NCBI GenBank assembly: GCA_017991935.1 | Contig: JAGOPP010000003.1 | Location: 1-64,000 of the forward strand | Source of the DNA: Oscillospiraceae bacterium | GTDB lineage: Bacteria; Bacillota; Clostridia; Oscillospirales; Ruminococcaceae | DNA: 64,000 nt | Direction: 5' to 3' | Shown here: positions 1 through 8,390 of the stretch, piece after piece | Layout of the letters: each line of letters begins with the position of its first letter | How positions within the stretch are numbered: position 1 is the stretch's first letter | Notes under the pieces: generated by a model | What the model saw: only the letters and a program-made list of their open reading frames with translations | Told to the model about the DNA's origin: nothing | Databases searched by the model: none | Program-made: the position numbers and the translations under genes

Positions 1-1
1 G

Positions 2-376
2 ATGTATAACGAAAAGAAGGACGACCTGAAGGTTATCGACTGGGAATATGCCTCCATGAACGACCCTTATTCCGATCTGGGTCTTATCGCCGGCGGCAAC
101 TACTTCACCGAAGATATGGATGTCAAACTCTGCATGATCTATCACGGTGGAAAGTTCGATGATATTGGCTTCGCAAAGATAAAGCTTTATCAAATTGTCA
201 GCGATATCAAGTGGGGTTACTGGGCGCTGCAGCAGGTTGTCAACTCCGACGTTCCCTTCGACTATATGAACTGGTATGGAATGAAGGTAGCTCGTCTTCA
301 GCATTTTTGGGAGGATCCTCGTCTTGATATTTGGATCAACATGCTTAACGGCAAGCCGGCCTTCAGAACAAAATAA
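2..376 (+). CDS. Choline/ethanolamine kinase-like phosphotransferase, C-terminal part (5' truncated by window)
   Basis: Only the last 124 codons are inside the window; the true start lies upstream, so the first ATG is almost certainly internal. The residues VIDWEYASMNDPYSDLG match the Mg-binding IDWE/D block of the LicA/choline-kinase and APH fold, where the Asp of 'IDWEY' coordinates the metal, followed by the usual 'MNDP..DL' segment. The catalytic 'HNDxxxxN' loop would be just upstream. Such enzymes phosphorylate choline or a related amino alcohol, often for decoration of surface polymers. Base composition is visibly lower in GC (about 43% in the first 60 bases) than the neighbours. A strong terminator follows directly. 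The substrate is not certain. Confidence 0.8.
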   Translation: MYNEKKDDLKVIDWEYASMNDPYSDLGLIAGGNYFTEDMDVKLCMIYHGGKFDDIGFAKIKLYQIVSDIKWGYWALQQVVNSDVPFDYMNWYGMKVARLQHFWEDPRLDIWINMLNGKPAFRTK

Positions 377-390
377 AAGAATCCCACAGA

Positions 391-430
391 CAAAAAAGCG
401 CATCCGGCAAAAGCCGAATGCGCTTTTTTT
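391..430. terminator. Bidirectional rho-independent terminator
   Basis: The stem GCGCATCCGGC / GCCGAATGCGC with an AAAA loop is flanked by A6 and T7 runs. It separates two convergent genes and can serve both. Confidence 0.9.
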
Positions 431-446
431 GCGTATTGGCGGGCGC

Positions 447-1253
447 TCAGAACCCGCGCCCGCCGCCGCCGTGCGTGGAGCCGCCGCTCGATGTGTGGAC
501 GGCGCTGCCTCCCCCGCCGCCGCCGCTATCCTTCGGGTGCGGCACGCGGACGACCGTGGTGCTCAGATACTGGTCGGTGCGCGCGGTGACGTCGAGGCTC
601 CCGCTGCTGTGAAAATTATAACGGTAGGTGCTGCCCTTGAGCTCGTAGCTGTGCCGGACAAGGAAAAACGGCGCCGCGAACCCCGCCCCGCCCAGCAGCA
701 GGGCGATCGGGATGAACAGGAGATTGAACGATTTTTCTTCCTCATACCGCCCGACGATGTTGCCGGTCTCCGGGTCATAGGCGTAGGAGCCGCCCGAGGG
801 CGCGCCGGCCTTCACATACTCCTTGCAGCGTCTGAGGACGCCCTCGGCGGCGTCGTAATACGCGCCGTCGGTGAGGAAGCCGTTCGTCTCGTCGAAGACG
901 GCGTCGATGCGGCTGTCTGTCAGGAGATAGATCATCTGGCCCGCGGTGCTGATCCACGCCTCGCGGTTATACATGTCGATCAGGTAGAGCATGCCGTCCG
1001 CGGCGAAGCCGTTTTGATCGTAGAAATCGTCCGCGCGCTCCATTGCGGAGGAATAGGCGTCGTCGGCCGTCAGGATCACGAAATCCATGCCGGTGTCCGT
1101 CCGGAAGGCGGCGGACAGCTCCTCGAGCCCCGCCTCCTCCTCGTCCGTGAAAAGCCCCGCATTATCATAGACCCACTGGCCGGCGAACGCCGTAACCGAA
1201 GAAAAAGCAAGCAGCAAACCGGCGGTCAAAATCGAAACAACGATCTTTTTCAT
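447..1253 (-). CDS. TPM-domain (YgcG-like) secreted membrane protein
   Basis: A 268-aa protein with an N-terminal signal sequence (MKKIVVSILTAGLLLAF, cleavage expected near AFAGQ). A TPM_phosphatase/Psb32-like domain covers about residues 27-150 (motifs VYDNAGLFTDEEE, DFVILTADD, MLYLIDMYNREAWIST). One transmembrane segment follows near residues 180-200, and the tail ends in glycine-rich GGGGRGF. This matches the YgcG family, whose function is poorly known. The ATG at 1253 is chosen because it overlaps the upstream stop as ATGA and has GGGGTGG at good spacing; a GTG at 1265 is an alternative. It is translationally coupled to the upstream zinc-ribbon gene, a recurrent pairing that suggests one envelope complex. 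Confidence 0.85.
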   Translation of the reverse strand: MKKIVVSILTAGLLLAFSSVTAFAGQWVYDNAGLFTDEEEAGLEELSAAFRTDTGMDFVILTADDAYSSAMERADDFYDQNGFAADGMLYLIDMYNREAWISTAGQMIYLLTDSRIDAVFDETNGFLTDGAYYDAAEGVLRRCKEYVKAGAPSGGSYAYDPETGNIVGRYEEEKSFNLLFIPIALLLGGAGFAAPFFLVRHSYELKGSTYRYNFHSSGSLDVTARTDQYLSTTVVRVPHPKDSGGGGGGSAVHTSSGGSTHGGGGRGF

Positions 1254-2317
1254 GCGAACAGCCACCCCGCAATCAACGTGAGAATCGCGGCCGCGCCGCC
1301 GATGACCGCGCCGAGCGTGGCCACCTTGCCCTTGTCGACGGGCAGCTTGCCGCAGAGCGCGCCGGTCTGGCCGTTCATGGCGTAATGCCAGAGCTTGCCG
1401 GCGTGGTCCTTATAGGTGACGATCCAAGCCGGCAGCAGGACATAGCGATAGCGCTCCCCTTTCGGGTTGACGAGCGTGCTGCCGCTGACGCCGGTATAAT
1501 GCATGTCCTCCCGGAGCATCGTGTCCGCGTACTCCTTGAGCTCGCCGATGATCTCCGGGCGAACGGCGTCCTTGTCGATATCGCGCTTTTCCGCGAAAAA
1601 TCCGCTCAGGTAGGCCATGGAGAACGGCTTCAGGCTCTCCAGACGGTAGGGATGGATCCCGTCGCCGAGCTTGCGGTCCTGCTTTTTGAGCGCGGAGCGC
1701 ATCACGTCGCGGAATTCGGCTTTTCCTTCCCGCGCGACGGCGTAGTGCTTTGTGGTGATGATGTCCTCGTCGCTCATGGAGATCTGCGTGACGATCTCGC
1801 CGGTGCCGCTGAAACGGGCGTCCATCTGGTAATCGGCCGCCCAATAGGGGTAATAGATCCCGGAGAGGCCGCTGATTTTCTTTTTATCAAAAAAGCCGGT
1901 CGGCACAAATTTCTTTTTGGAGGTCCAGCCGAGGAAACGCTCGACGGCGTCCTCCTTCGTGACCGTAAACGGCAGCACGGAGTCTGGGCGGTACTCGTCG
2001 GTCAGGCGGCCGGAGAGCACGACCGGGTTTTGGCAGAAATAGCAGAACGTCGCGGCGGTAGTCCCGTCAGTGACGATCTCGGCCCCGCAGCTCGGGCAGA
2101 GGTAGACAAGGCCGCCCTGCTCCTGCTCTTTGGATTCCGGGGCCGCCTGCTCCTTTTTCGCCCGCTCGGCGGCGCGCCGCTCCTCCTCCTTCGCGAGCTG
2201 CTCGAGATAGGGCTGCTCAAACGCGGAGTCGCAGAATTCGCAGTGGAATTTCTGGTTTTCCGGGTTAAAAAGCAGCCCCGCGCCGCAGTTCGGGCATTTG
2301 AATGTGACGGTGGACAC
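1250..2317 (-). CDS. Zinc-ribbon membrane protein partnered with TPM protein
   Basis: About 355 aa. Two zinc ribbons occupy the N-terminus: CPNCG...CEFC (residues about 8-30) and CPSCG...CYFC (about 75-98), separated by a charged helix rich in E, K and R. A conserved middle domain (SGIYYPYWAADYQ; YVLLPAWIVTYKD) and one C-terminal transmembrane helix (LGAVIGGAAAILTLIAGWLF) follow. GTG at 2317 is preferred because AGGAGGG sits 7 nt upstream; an ATG at 2323 directly abuts the ribosome binding site. It overlaps the TPM gene by 4 bp. No enzymatic motif is visible. The biochemical role is unknown; a membrane-linked assembly or quality-control role is only inference. Confidence 0.8.
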   Translation of the reverse strand: MSTVTFKCPNCGAGLLFNPENQKFHCEFCDSAFEQPYLEQLAKEEERRAAERAKKEQAAPESKEQEQGGLVYLCPSCGAEIVTDGTTAATFCYFCQNPVVLSGRLTDEYRPDSVLPFTVTKEDAVERFLGWTSKKKFVPTGFFDKKKISGLSGIYYPYWAADYQMDARFSGTGEIVTQISMSDEDIITTKHYAVAREGKAEFRDVMRSALKKQDRKLGDGIHPYRLESLKPFSMAYLSGFFAEKRDIDKDAVRPEIIGELKEYADTMLREDMHYTGVSGSTLVNPKGERYRYVLLPAWIVTYKDHAGKLWHYAMNGQTGALCGKLPVDKGKVATLGAVIGGAAAILTLIAGWLFA

Positions 2318-2459
2318 TCCCATCCCTCCTCTTTCACAGTCATGTTATCGTAAGACCGTAAAAATTTGATTCTTTTGACAAAAACCATGCGTTTTTCGGC
2401 GGCGCGCGGCGGCCGGAAATACCCAGCCAAACAAAGCCCCCGTCGGGTCGTTTGCCGCT

Positions 2460-2890
2460 TCACGGCCGGGAACGAGGAACGCGCCCCGCGGAATTTTCCG
2501 GCGGTATGCGGCAAACGCCGGAGTGAAAGGCTGTTCTTCTTACCTCGAACCGCTGCCGCGGCGCGGGCAAGGAACGCCCCATGCGGGATTTTCCGATGGT
2601 ATGCGGCGAGATGCCGGGGTGAAAGACCGTTTCCTCCCCGAACCGCTGCCGCGGCGCGGACAAGAGACGCCCCGCGCAGGATTTTCCGATGGTATGCGGC
2701 GAGATGCCGGGATGAAAAACCGTTTCCTCCCCGAACCGCTGCCGCGGCGCGGGCAAGGAACGCCCCATGCGGGATTTTCCGGCGGTATGCGGCAAACGCC
2801 GGGGTGAAAGGCTGTTCTTCTCACCTCGAACCGCTGCCGCGGCGCGGGCAAGGAACGCCCCGCGTGGGGCCTTCCGGCACTCCGGTTCGT
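2460..2890. repeat. Tandem GC-rich 93-95 bp repeats (about 4.5 copies)
   Basis: Units begin with CCGCTGCCGCGGCGCGG at 2550, 2643, 2736 and 2831, giving periods of 93, 93 and 95 bp, with a partial diverged copy from about 2460. Each unit contains the palindrome GCCGCGGC and a block ATTTTCCG(A/G)(T/C)GGTATGCGGC. The open frames across it, on both strands, arise because the period is a multiple of three; they lack ribosome binding sites and look like no known protein. The whole 2318-3035 gap holds no gene I can support. Confidence 0.85.
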
Positions 2891-3035
2891 TGCCAAAAGC
2901 CGAAAGATACATATCAGTTTATCGGGCCCGGCGGCGGAATATGCCGCCCGCAGACAAAAGGCGCGACCGGGCGGCGGACGGCGGACGCGCCAAAAGAGCG
3001 GCCCCTTCTCCCCCGCGTCGCGGCGCGGCTTTTCT

Positions 3036-4613
3036 CTATTTCATCAGGGCTTCGACCACTTTTTCCGCGCAGCGCAGGCCGTCCGCCGCGGCGCTCATGA
3101 TGCCCCCGGCGTACCCCGCGCCCTCCGCGCAGGGATAGAAGCCCGCCGCGCCGACCGCCTCGAGGCTCTCCGCGTCCCGCACGATCCGGATGGGCGAGCT
3201 TGTCCTCGTCTCCGGGCCGGTCAGGACGGCCTCCGGGTCGTCGAAGCACCGGATCCGGCTATGAAAAGCGCAGAGGCCCGCTTTGAGCACGGAGATCATC
3301 TCCTCCGGGTAGAGCGAGGCGAGATCCGCCTCCGCGACGCCGCAAAAATAGGTCGGCGCCACCTTGCCGAAGCCCGCTTTTCCCCCGCCGAGGAATTCCC
3401 CGACGGTCTGGGCGGGCGCTTTGCCCCTTCCGAGCTCAAAAGCCCGCCGCTCGGCCTGTCTTTGGAACTCCATCGCGCGAAACGGGTCGCCGCCGAAGTC
3501 CTCCGCCGAGAGTGAGCACACCAGCGCGGCGTTGGAATTTACGCCGCCGCGCGCATGCATGCTCATGCCGTTTGTTACGATAATTCCCTCCGCGTCCTCG
3601 GCGGGGACGACAAATCCCCCCGGGCACATGCAAAACGTGTAGGCGCAGCGCCCGCCGACCTGCGCGGAGAGCTGGTAGTCCGCGGCGCCGAGCATGGGGT
3701 GGCCCGCGAATTCACCGTACTGTGCGGAGTCGATGTCGGCGCGCAGGTGCTCGATCCGAAAGCCCGCTGAGAAAGGCTTGGCCTCCAATAAAAGCGGCTT
3801 GTCCTTGAGCACGGCGAACGTCTCCCGCGCGCTGTGGCCGGCCGCGAAAATAACCTGCCGGGCCGGGACGCGCTCCCCTTGGACGACGACCGCGCGGACT
3901 TTGCCGTCCGCGATCTCAAAATCCTCCGCTTTGGAGAGAAAGCGCACCTCGCCGCCGAGGGCGAGGATCTCCCGCCGGACGCTCTTTACGACTTCGCGCA
4001 GATGGTCCGTGCCGACGTGGGGCTTCGCTCTGATTGTGATGTCCTGCGGCGCGCCGTGGGCGGCAAATTCCCGCAGCACAAAGCCGCAGCGCGGATCGCC
4101 GATGCGGGTGGTGAGCTTGCCGTCGCTGAACGTGCCGGCCCCGCCCTCGCCGAACTGGACGGAGGCGTTTTCGTCGAGCGGCCCGCCCCGCCAATACCGC
4201 TCCACGGCCGCCGCGCGCTCCTCCACCGCGGCGCCGCGCTCAAGGATCAACGGCCGGGCCCCCGCCCTCGCGAGATACAGCCCCGCGAACATGCCCGCCG
4301 GGCCGAACCCGACGACGACAGGCCGGTATTCCGGCTCTTTTTGGAGCCGCGGGATCGTCTCCTCCGCCTGCTCGTAAAAACGGACGTCCTTGGAAGGCAG
4401 GCGCGCCGCCGCCGCCTTTGCGCCCTCAAAATCCAACGTGACGGCGTACACGAGCCGGACGTCGCCCCGGCGGCGCGCGTCGACCGAGACCTTTGAGACA
4501 CCGCAGACGGCGAACTCCTCCGGCTTTTTCCCAAAAAGGGCGGCGGCCTGACGGAGCGCGGCCCCCTCCGGCTCGTCCGGGGATAATTTGATCTCCGACA
4601 CGATGATCGGCAT
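3036..4613 (-). CDS. FAD-dependent dehydrogenase (COG2509-type NAD(P)/FAD oxidoreductase)
   Basis: 525 aa, typical for the 'uncharacterised FAD-dependent dehydrogenase' family. An N-terminal ferredoxin-like segment (residues 1-95; VCGVSKVSVDARRRGD) precedes the dinucleotide fold VVVGFGPAGMFAGLYLARAG near residue 100. Family blocks follow: NASVQFGEGGAGTFSDGKL, a second nucleotide motif, CAYTFCMCPGGFV, and a C-terminal GAAGFYPCAEGAGYAGGI that closes the FAD site. GAAGGAGG precedes the ATG. It probably catalyses a flavin-dependent redox step in the cytoplasm; the substrate is unknown. Only about 35 bp separate it from the terminator behind cdaR, so partial read-through may express it. Confidence 0.85.
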   Translation of the reverse strand: MPIIVSEIKLSPDEPEGAALRQAAALFGKKPEEFAVCGVSKVSVDARRRGDVRLVYAVTLDFEGAKAAAARLPSKDVRFYEQAEETIPRLQKEPEYRPVVVGFGPAGMFAGLYLARAGARPLILERGAAVEERAAAVERYWRGGPLDENASVQFGEGGAGTFSDGKLTTRIGDPRCGFVLREFAAHGAPQDITIRAKPHVGTDHLREVVKSVRREILALGGEVRFLSKAEDFEIADGKVRAVVVQGERVPARQVIFAAGHSARETFAVLKDKPLLLEAKPFSAGFRIEHLRADIDSAQYGEFAGHPMLGAADYQLSAQVGGRCAYTFCMCPGGFVVPAEDAEGIIVTNGMSMHARGGVNSNAALVCSLSAEDFGGDPFRAMEFQRQAERRAFELGRGKAPAQTVGEFLGGGKAGFGKVAPTYFCGVAEADLASLYPEEMISVLKAGLCAFHSRIRCFDDPEAVLTGPETRTSSPIRIVRDAESLEAVGAAGFYPCAEGAGYAGGIMSAAADGLRCAEKVVEALMK

Positions 4614-4644
4614 GGCTGCGCCTCCTTCCTCAAATTTCGCAAAC

Positions 4645-4688
4645 AGAAAGGGGGCCCGGAGCCCGGCCCCCTTTTTCTTTTTTTGCTT
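4645..4688 (-). terminator. Terminator after cdaA-cdaR
   Basis: GGGGGCC / GGCCCCC stem flanked on the minus strand by A-rich sequence and a short T tract. Confidence 0.7.
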
Positions 4689-4690
4689 TC

Positions 4691-5947
4691 CTACCTCGCC
4701 GTGACGGTGACGGCACCGGAATAGCTCCCCTCCGCCCAGACGTTCTCATGGTTCGGGACGACAACCCGGAAGGCGACCAGATACTGCCCGGCCACGATGT
4801 CGCGGTCGCTGAGATCGACCTCGACGACGATGTCGTCGGAGGAGAGCCCTTGCAGGACGTCGGCCGGCCCGATCAGCGTCACCTTGAGCTGGCGGGCGTT
4901 GATTTTGACGTTATAGGAGATCGGGATCGTGGTGGTGATGAAGTTTTTGGCGTAGAAAATCTGCTCCGCGTAATTCGTCAGATCGAACTTCACCTCGACG
5001 TAATTCGTATTTTCCAGATTGACGAAGCCCTCCGGGAGATCGACCTCGAAGAGGAACGTCGAGGTCCCCATCGTGATGTTGCGCATGTCGATATACCCGA
5101 GGAAGATGTCGCTGTATTTGTTGATGGATTCGACGGGCGCCGCGACCGTGATGCTGTCGGCGGAGAGCGTGTAGGCGAGGCTTTCCGTGTTGAAGCTGCC
5201 CGGCGCGTTGAGGAATTCGAAGCGGAAGCTGAGTTTCTCCGTCTTGAGCATCGGGAGCGTGACGTTGACGCTCTCGCTGCTGACGCTGACCTGCGTGGAA
5301 TCCACGGAGATCGTCTCCCCCTCCGCGTTGACCAGAGTCAGCGGAGCCACGACGGTCGTCGTCTGCGTCAGCGTGCCCTCCACCTTGGCCGTGGCCACCG
5401 CGCCGGCGATCCCCTCGACGTCCTCCTCCGGGCCTTTGACGGTGATCGTCCTTTCCGACAGGACGACGTCCTCTTGGAGGTAATCCTCCGGGACCTCGTA
5501 TTCGCCCTCGATCACATAGGCGACCGGGATCTTTTTTTCCACCAGACGGTCGAACCGCACCTTCATGATCTGCGGCGAGACGGAGACGATCTCAAAATCC
5601 TTGCCGCTGTTGTTCGCCGCGACCAAGGAAAGGTCGTAGGTGCCCGCCCCGGTGACGCCGGAGAGCGACGCCGTCACGGAGATGTCCTCCGCGCTGATGC
5701 CGCCGATGATGTTTCTTGTGCCGCGGATCACGACGTCGACCGTCGTCTCGCCGCCGTCGATGGCGTTGAGCCCCATCTCCCCGATGAGGCCCGCCTGCGT
5801 GTCGATGTTGACGCCGACGCCCCCCACGGTCACGTCGCCGGTCGGGCTGATCAGCGTAGCGACCAGAAACCACCCCAGCACCGCGACCACAAAGGAAGTG
5901 ACTGCGAGGACTTTTTTATTTTTTAAAAAGGCTCCCTGCTCTTTCAT
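4691..5947 (-). CDS. cdaR: YbbR-domain protein CdaR, regulator of diadenylate cyclase
   Basis: 418 aa. A short cytoplasmic N-terminus and a single transmembrane helix (VLAVTSFVVAVLGWFLVATLI, residues about 13-34) anchor an extracellular series of YbbR repeats (about 45-410), seen as recurring 'I..V.V.G....L..I....I...V.LS' blocks such as TVKGPEEDVEGI and VTLIGPADVLQGL. In Bacillota CdaR binds and modulates the membrane cyclase CdaA. Here it overlaps cdaA by 4 bp (ATGA), so the two are translationally coupled. The usual third partner glmM does not follow; a terminator does. Confidence 0.93.
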   Translation of the reverse strand: MKEQGAFLKNKKVLAVTSFVVAVLGWFLVATLISPTGDVTVGGVGVNIDTQAGLIGEMGLNAIDGGETTVDVVIRGTRNIIGGISAEDISVTASLSGVTGAGTYDLSLVAANNSGKDFEIVSVSPQIMKVRFDRLVEKKIPVAYVIEGEYEVPEDYLQEDVVLSERTITVKGPEEDVEGIAGAVATAKVEGTLTQTTTVVAPLTLVNAEGETISVDSTQVSVSSESVNVTLPMLKTEKLSFRFEFLNAPGSFNTESLAYTLSADSITVAAPVESINKYSDIFLGYIDMRNITMGTSTFLFEVDLPEGFVNLENTNYVEVKFDLTNYAEQIFYAKNFITTTIPISYNVKINARQLKVTLIGPADVLQGLSSDDIVVEVDLSDRDIVAGQYLVAFRVVVPNHENVWAEGSYSGAVTVTAR

Positions 5948-6807
5948 GCCTGTCCCTCCGATTCCTTCCGCGCTTCGATCCGCGCTTCCTCCGGCTGCCT
6001 CTCCGTGATCAGCAGCATCTCGAGCTTGCGCCGCAGCGTGCTCGGATCGAGCTCCCGGATCAGCTTGCCGTCGAGCGCCATCGTGATGATGCCGGTCTCC
6101 TCGGAGACGACCACCACCACCGCGTCGCTGTTCTCGCTCATCCCGAGAGCGGCCCTGTGGCGGGTGCCCAGCATGTTGCTGATCTCATAATTTTCCGAAA
6201 GCGGCAAAAAACATCCGGCGGCGTAAAGCCTGCCGCCGCGGACGATCAGCGCCCCGTCGTGAAGCGGCGCGTTGTGGAAAAAGATGTTCCCGACCAGCTC
6301 CTTGCTCGGATCGGCGTTGAGGACCGTGCCGGTGGAGATGATCTCGCCGAGCTTCGTCTCGCGCTCAAACACGATCAGCGCGCCGACCTCGGCCTTGCTC
6401 AGCTCCGCCACGCCGTCGCAGATCTTTTTGACGGCCCTGCGGATCACGGTGGCCTCGTCCGGTTTTTCATAGCCGAAGATCTGGAATTTGGAGAGCTTGG
6501 ACTTCCCGACGCTCTCGAGCATCCGGCGCAGCTCCGGCTGAAAGACCACGATGATGGCGATGACGCCGAACGAAAATACTTGACTTAAAATATAAGAGGT
6601 CGTCTTGAGCTCCAGCTCCTGCGCCAGAGCCGCCACCACAATCAGGATGGCGATCCCTTTTACCAACTGGCCGGCGCGGCTGTTTCTCGCAAACTGAACC
6701 CCTTTATACACAATGTACGCAACGATCAGTACGTCGACAAAATCGAAGAATCCGAACGTTTTGGCGACGTTGATGAGATTGTTCCAATCAAATGTGAGTC
6801 CGTTCAT
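5944..6807 (-). CDS. cdaA: Diadenylate cyclase CdaA (c-di-AMP synthase)
   Basis: 287 aa, the normal CdaA length. Three N-terminal transmembrane helices (residues about 15-95) are followed by the DisA_N/DAC domain (about 105-270). The catalytic signatures are present: the DGA motif in HDGALIVRGG and the RHR motif in GTRHRAALG. It condenses two ATP into cyclic di-AMP, the second messenger for potassium, osmolyte and cell-wall homeostasis. It is first in a two-gene operon with cdaR and is preceded by a good promoter at 6854-6882. The ATG follows an AGAGAG ribosome binding site. Confidence 0.96.
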   Translation of the reverse strand: MNGLTFDWNNLINVAKTFGFFDFVDVLIVAYIVYKGVQFARNSRAGQLVKGIAILIVVAALAQELELKTTSYILSQVFSFGVIAIIVVFQPELRRMLESVGKSKLSKFQIFGYEKPDEATVIRRAVKKICDGVAELSKAEVGALIVFERETKLGEIISTGTVLNADPSKELVGNIFFHNAPLHDGALIVRGGRLYAAGCFLPLSENYEISNMLGTRHRAALGMSENSDAVVVVVSEETGIITMALDGKLIRELDPSTLRRKLEMLLITERQPEEARIEARKESEGQA

Positions 6808-6853
6808 GGTAGCTCTCTTTTCATCCTGTACTTTTCGAAGTCTATATATAATT

Positions 6854-6882
6854 ATTTTATTCCTTTAAACGCATTTTTTCAA
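6854..6882 (-). promoter_or_regulatory. Sigma-A type promoter for cdaA
   Basis: On the minus strand TTGAAA (6882-6877), 17-bp spacer, TAAAAT (6859-6854), about 50 nt upstream of the start codon. Confidence 0.7.
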
Positions 6883-6897
6883 GCCGTTGCGACGGGT

Positions 6898-8040
6898 TCA
6901 CAGAGATTTAATAATCGCGTAAATTTTCCCGACCGCGTTCTCCGCCTCGGGCATCCGGTTCATCGGGCCGGCGCTGAGACGGCAGGTGCCGCGCTCCTCG
7001 GTGCCCATCTTCCGGTGCGCCAGCGCCGCGCAGTGGAATCCGCCTCTGGTGGCGATCCCCTGCCTTGCGAGCAGGGCGGAGGTCTCCTCCCCGGTTTTGC
7101 CCGCGATCGCGAACGATAAGACCGGCGCGCTCCTGCCGAGCTCCGGCCTCGGGGCGAACAGATCGACGCGGTTCATTCTTGAGAGCGCGTCGTAGAGGTA
7201 GCCGATGATCTCCATCTCCCGCCTCCGAATGGCCTCCCGGTTCGCGCGCCGGACCCAGCCGATCCCCGCGCCCAGCCCCAAGATCCCCGGGACGTTGACC
7301 GTGCCGCTCTCGTACCGCTCCGGCGGCTCCTCCGGCTGGCCGGGCATCAGCGACTGGCTCCCGGTGCCGCCGTAGAGCAGCGGCTCCGGCAGGGTATCCT
7401 CTTTTAAGATCAGCAGGCCGGTGCCCATCGGGCCCATCAGCCCCTTGTGGCCCGGGGCGGCGATGAAATCGTAGCCGTCCGCGAGGCCGATATTCTCCGC
7501 GCCGGCGACCTGCGCGGCGTCCAGCAGAAACGGGATGCCGTATTCCGCCGAGAGCGCGGCGATTTTTTTGACCGGCAGCAGCGTGCCGAACACGTTGGAG
7601 GCTCCCGTCGCCACGAGGAGCTTCGTGTCCGGGCGGATCAGCTTGCGGTAGCTCTCCACCGCGGCCTCCGGCTCGGAGAGCGGCACCTGCGCGCAGTCGA
7701 AGCCGACGTGTCCGTCCCGCGAGAGCGCATAGACCGGCCTGAGCACGGAGTTGTGCTCCAAATCGGAAATGATGCAGTGCCCGCCTTTCGCGAGCATGCC
7801 GAGCAGGACCATATTCAAAGATTCGGTACAGTTTTTGGTGAAAATCACGTTTTCGGGCTGCGCGCCGAAGAATTCCCCGGCCGCGAGGCGCGCCCGGTAG
7901 ACCTCGCGGGCGGTGTCCATCGACATCGGATAGCCGCTCCGGCCCGGGTTGGCCCCGAAATACCGGAAGGAGCCGCTCATCGCGCGCAAAACCTCCGGCG
8001 GCTTTGGAAACGTCGTCGCGGCATTGTCAAAATACAGCAT
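6898..8040 (-). CDS. Class V aminotransferase, cysteine desulfurase-like (TIGR01977 type)
   Basis: 380 aa PLP enzyme of fold type I. The N-terminal YFDNAATTFPKP block is diagnostic, as is the PLP-lysine in APGHKGLMGPMGTG (about residue 197). Other conserved parts are SDLEHNSVLRP (ring-stacking His), FLLDAAQVAG (PLP-binding Asp) and a C-terminal RGGFHCAALAH carrying the cysteine expected to accept persulfide. It likely removes sulfur or selenium from (seleno)cysteine. It starts 3 bp after the DUF3343 gene, whose end contains its AAGGAGG site, so the two are co-translated; DUF3343 proteins are proposed sulfur/selenium carriers. It is not a standard iscS/sufS, as no scaffold gene is adjacent. 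Confidence 0.88.
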   Translation of the reverse strand: MLYFDNAATTFPKPPEVLRAMSGSFRYFGANPGRSGYPMSMDTAREVYRARLAAGEFFGAQPENVIFTKNCTESLNMVLLGMLAKGGHCIISDLEHNSVLRPVYALSRDGHVGFDCAQVPLSEPEAAVESYRKLIRPDTKLLVATGASNVFGTLLPVKKIAALSAEYGIPFLLDAAQVAGAENIGLADGYDFIAAPGHKGLMGPMGTGLLILKEDTLPEPLLYGGTGSQSLMPGQPEEPPERYESGTVNVPGILGLGAGIGWVRRANREAIRRREMEIIGYLYDALSRMNRVDLFAPRPELGRSAPVLSFAIAGKTGEETSALLARQGIATRGGFHCAALAHRKMGTEERGTCRLSAGPMNRMPEAENAVGKIYAIIKSL

Positions 8041-8043
8041 GCG

Positions 8044-8277
8044 CTACACCTCCTTCGTTCCGGACACCCGGATCCCTTTGCTCCAGAGCAGATCCAGCAT
8101 CTTCTCCCGGTCCCCGCCCGCGCGCACCACGTACCCGCAGCCGACCGGGTTGATCCCGGGATCGCGAAACGTCGTGGCATGCTGGCCCGCGTTGCGCAGA
8201 ATGTCCTCCGCTTTCATCGCCGTCGTCACGGAACTGATCAAATAATAGGTTTCTCTATAAACTTCTTTCAAACTCAT
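8044..8277 (-). CDS. DUF3343 small protein, putative Se/S carrier
   Basis: 77 aa. The fold starts with a beta strand (YYLISSVTTAMKAEDILR) and carries the family cysteine in 'INPVGCGYVVRA', matching the G-C-G motif of DUF3343. Family members are thought to accept a sulfur or selenium atom on this cysteine. The ATG at 8277 is taken rather than a GTG at 8280. The stop is 3 bp before the class V aminotransferase, its likely donor enzyme. Both are isolated from mltG by a strong terminator. Confidence 0.8.
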   Translation of the reverse strand: MSLKEVYRETYYLISSVTTAMKAEDILRNAGQHATTFRDPGINPVGCGYVVRAGGDREKMLDLLWSKGIRVSGTKEV

Positions 8278-8335
8278 CACCGCCGTCCATCTCCGGATCT
8301 CGTATCATTTTCAGTATATGCCGGAAAAACCATGC

Positions 8336-8378
8336 TGATAAAAAAGCGGGAACCTTCGCAAAGGTTCCCGCTTTTGTG
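8336..8378 (-). terminator. Terminator of mltG
   Basis: The stem GCGGGAACCTT / AAGGTTCCCGC is followed on the minus strand by T6. Confidence 0.93.
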
Positions 8379-8390
8379 CTGTTTTTGGGG

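Noticed and set aside
2460..2890. CRISPR array
   Set aside because: Units are 93-95 bp throughout, without short direct repeats and unique spacers, and no cas genes are present.
2366..3100. 244-codon frame over the tandem repeats
   Set aside because: Openness follows from the 93-bp period; the peptide is a repeat of RTAAAARARNAP-like sequence with no start signal, and both strands are open equally.
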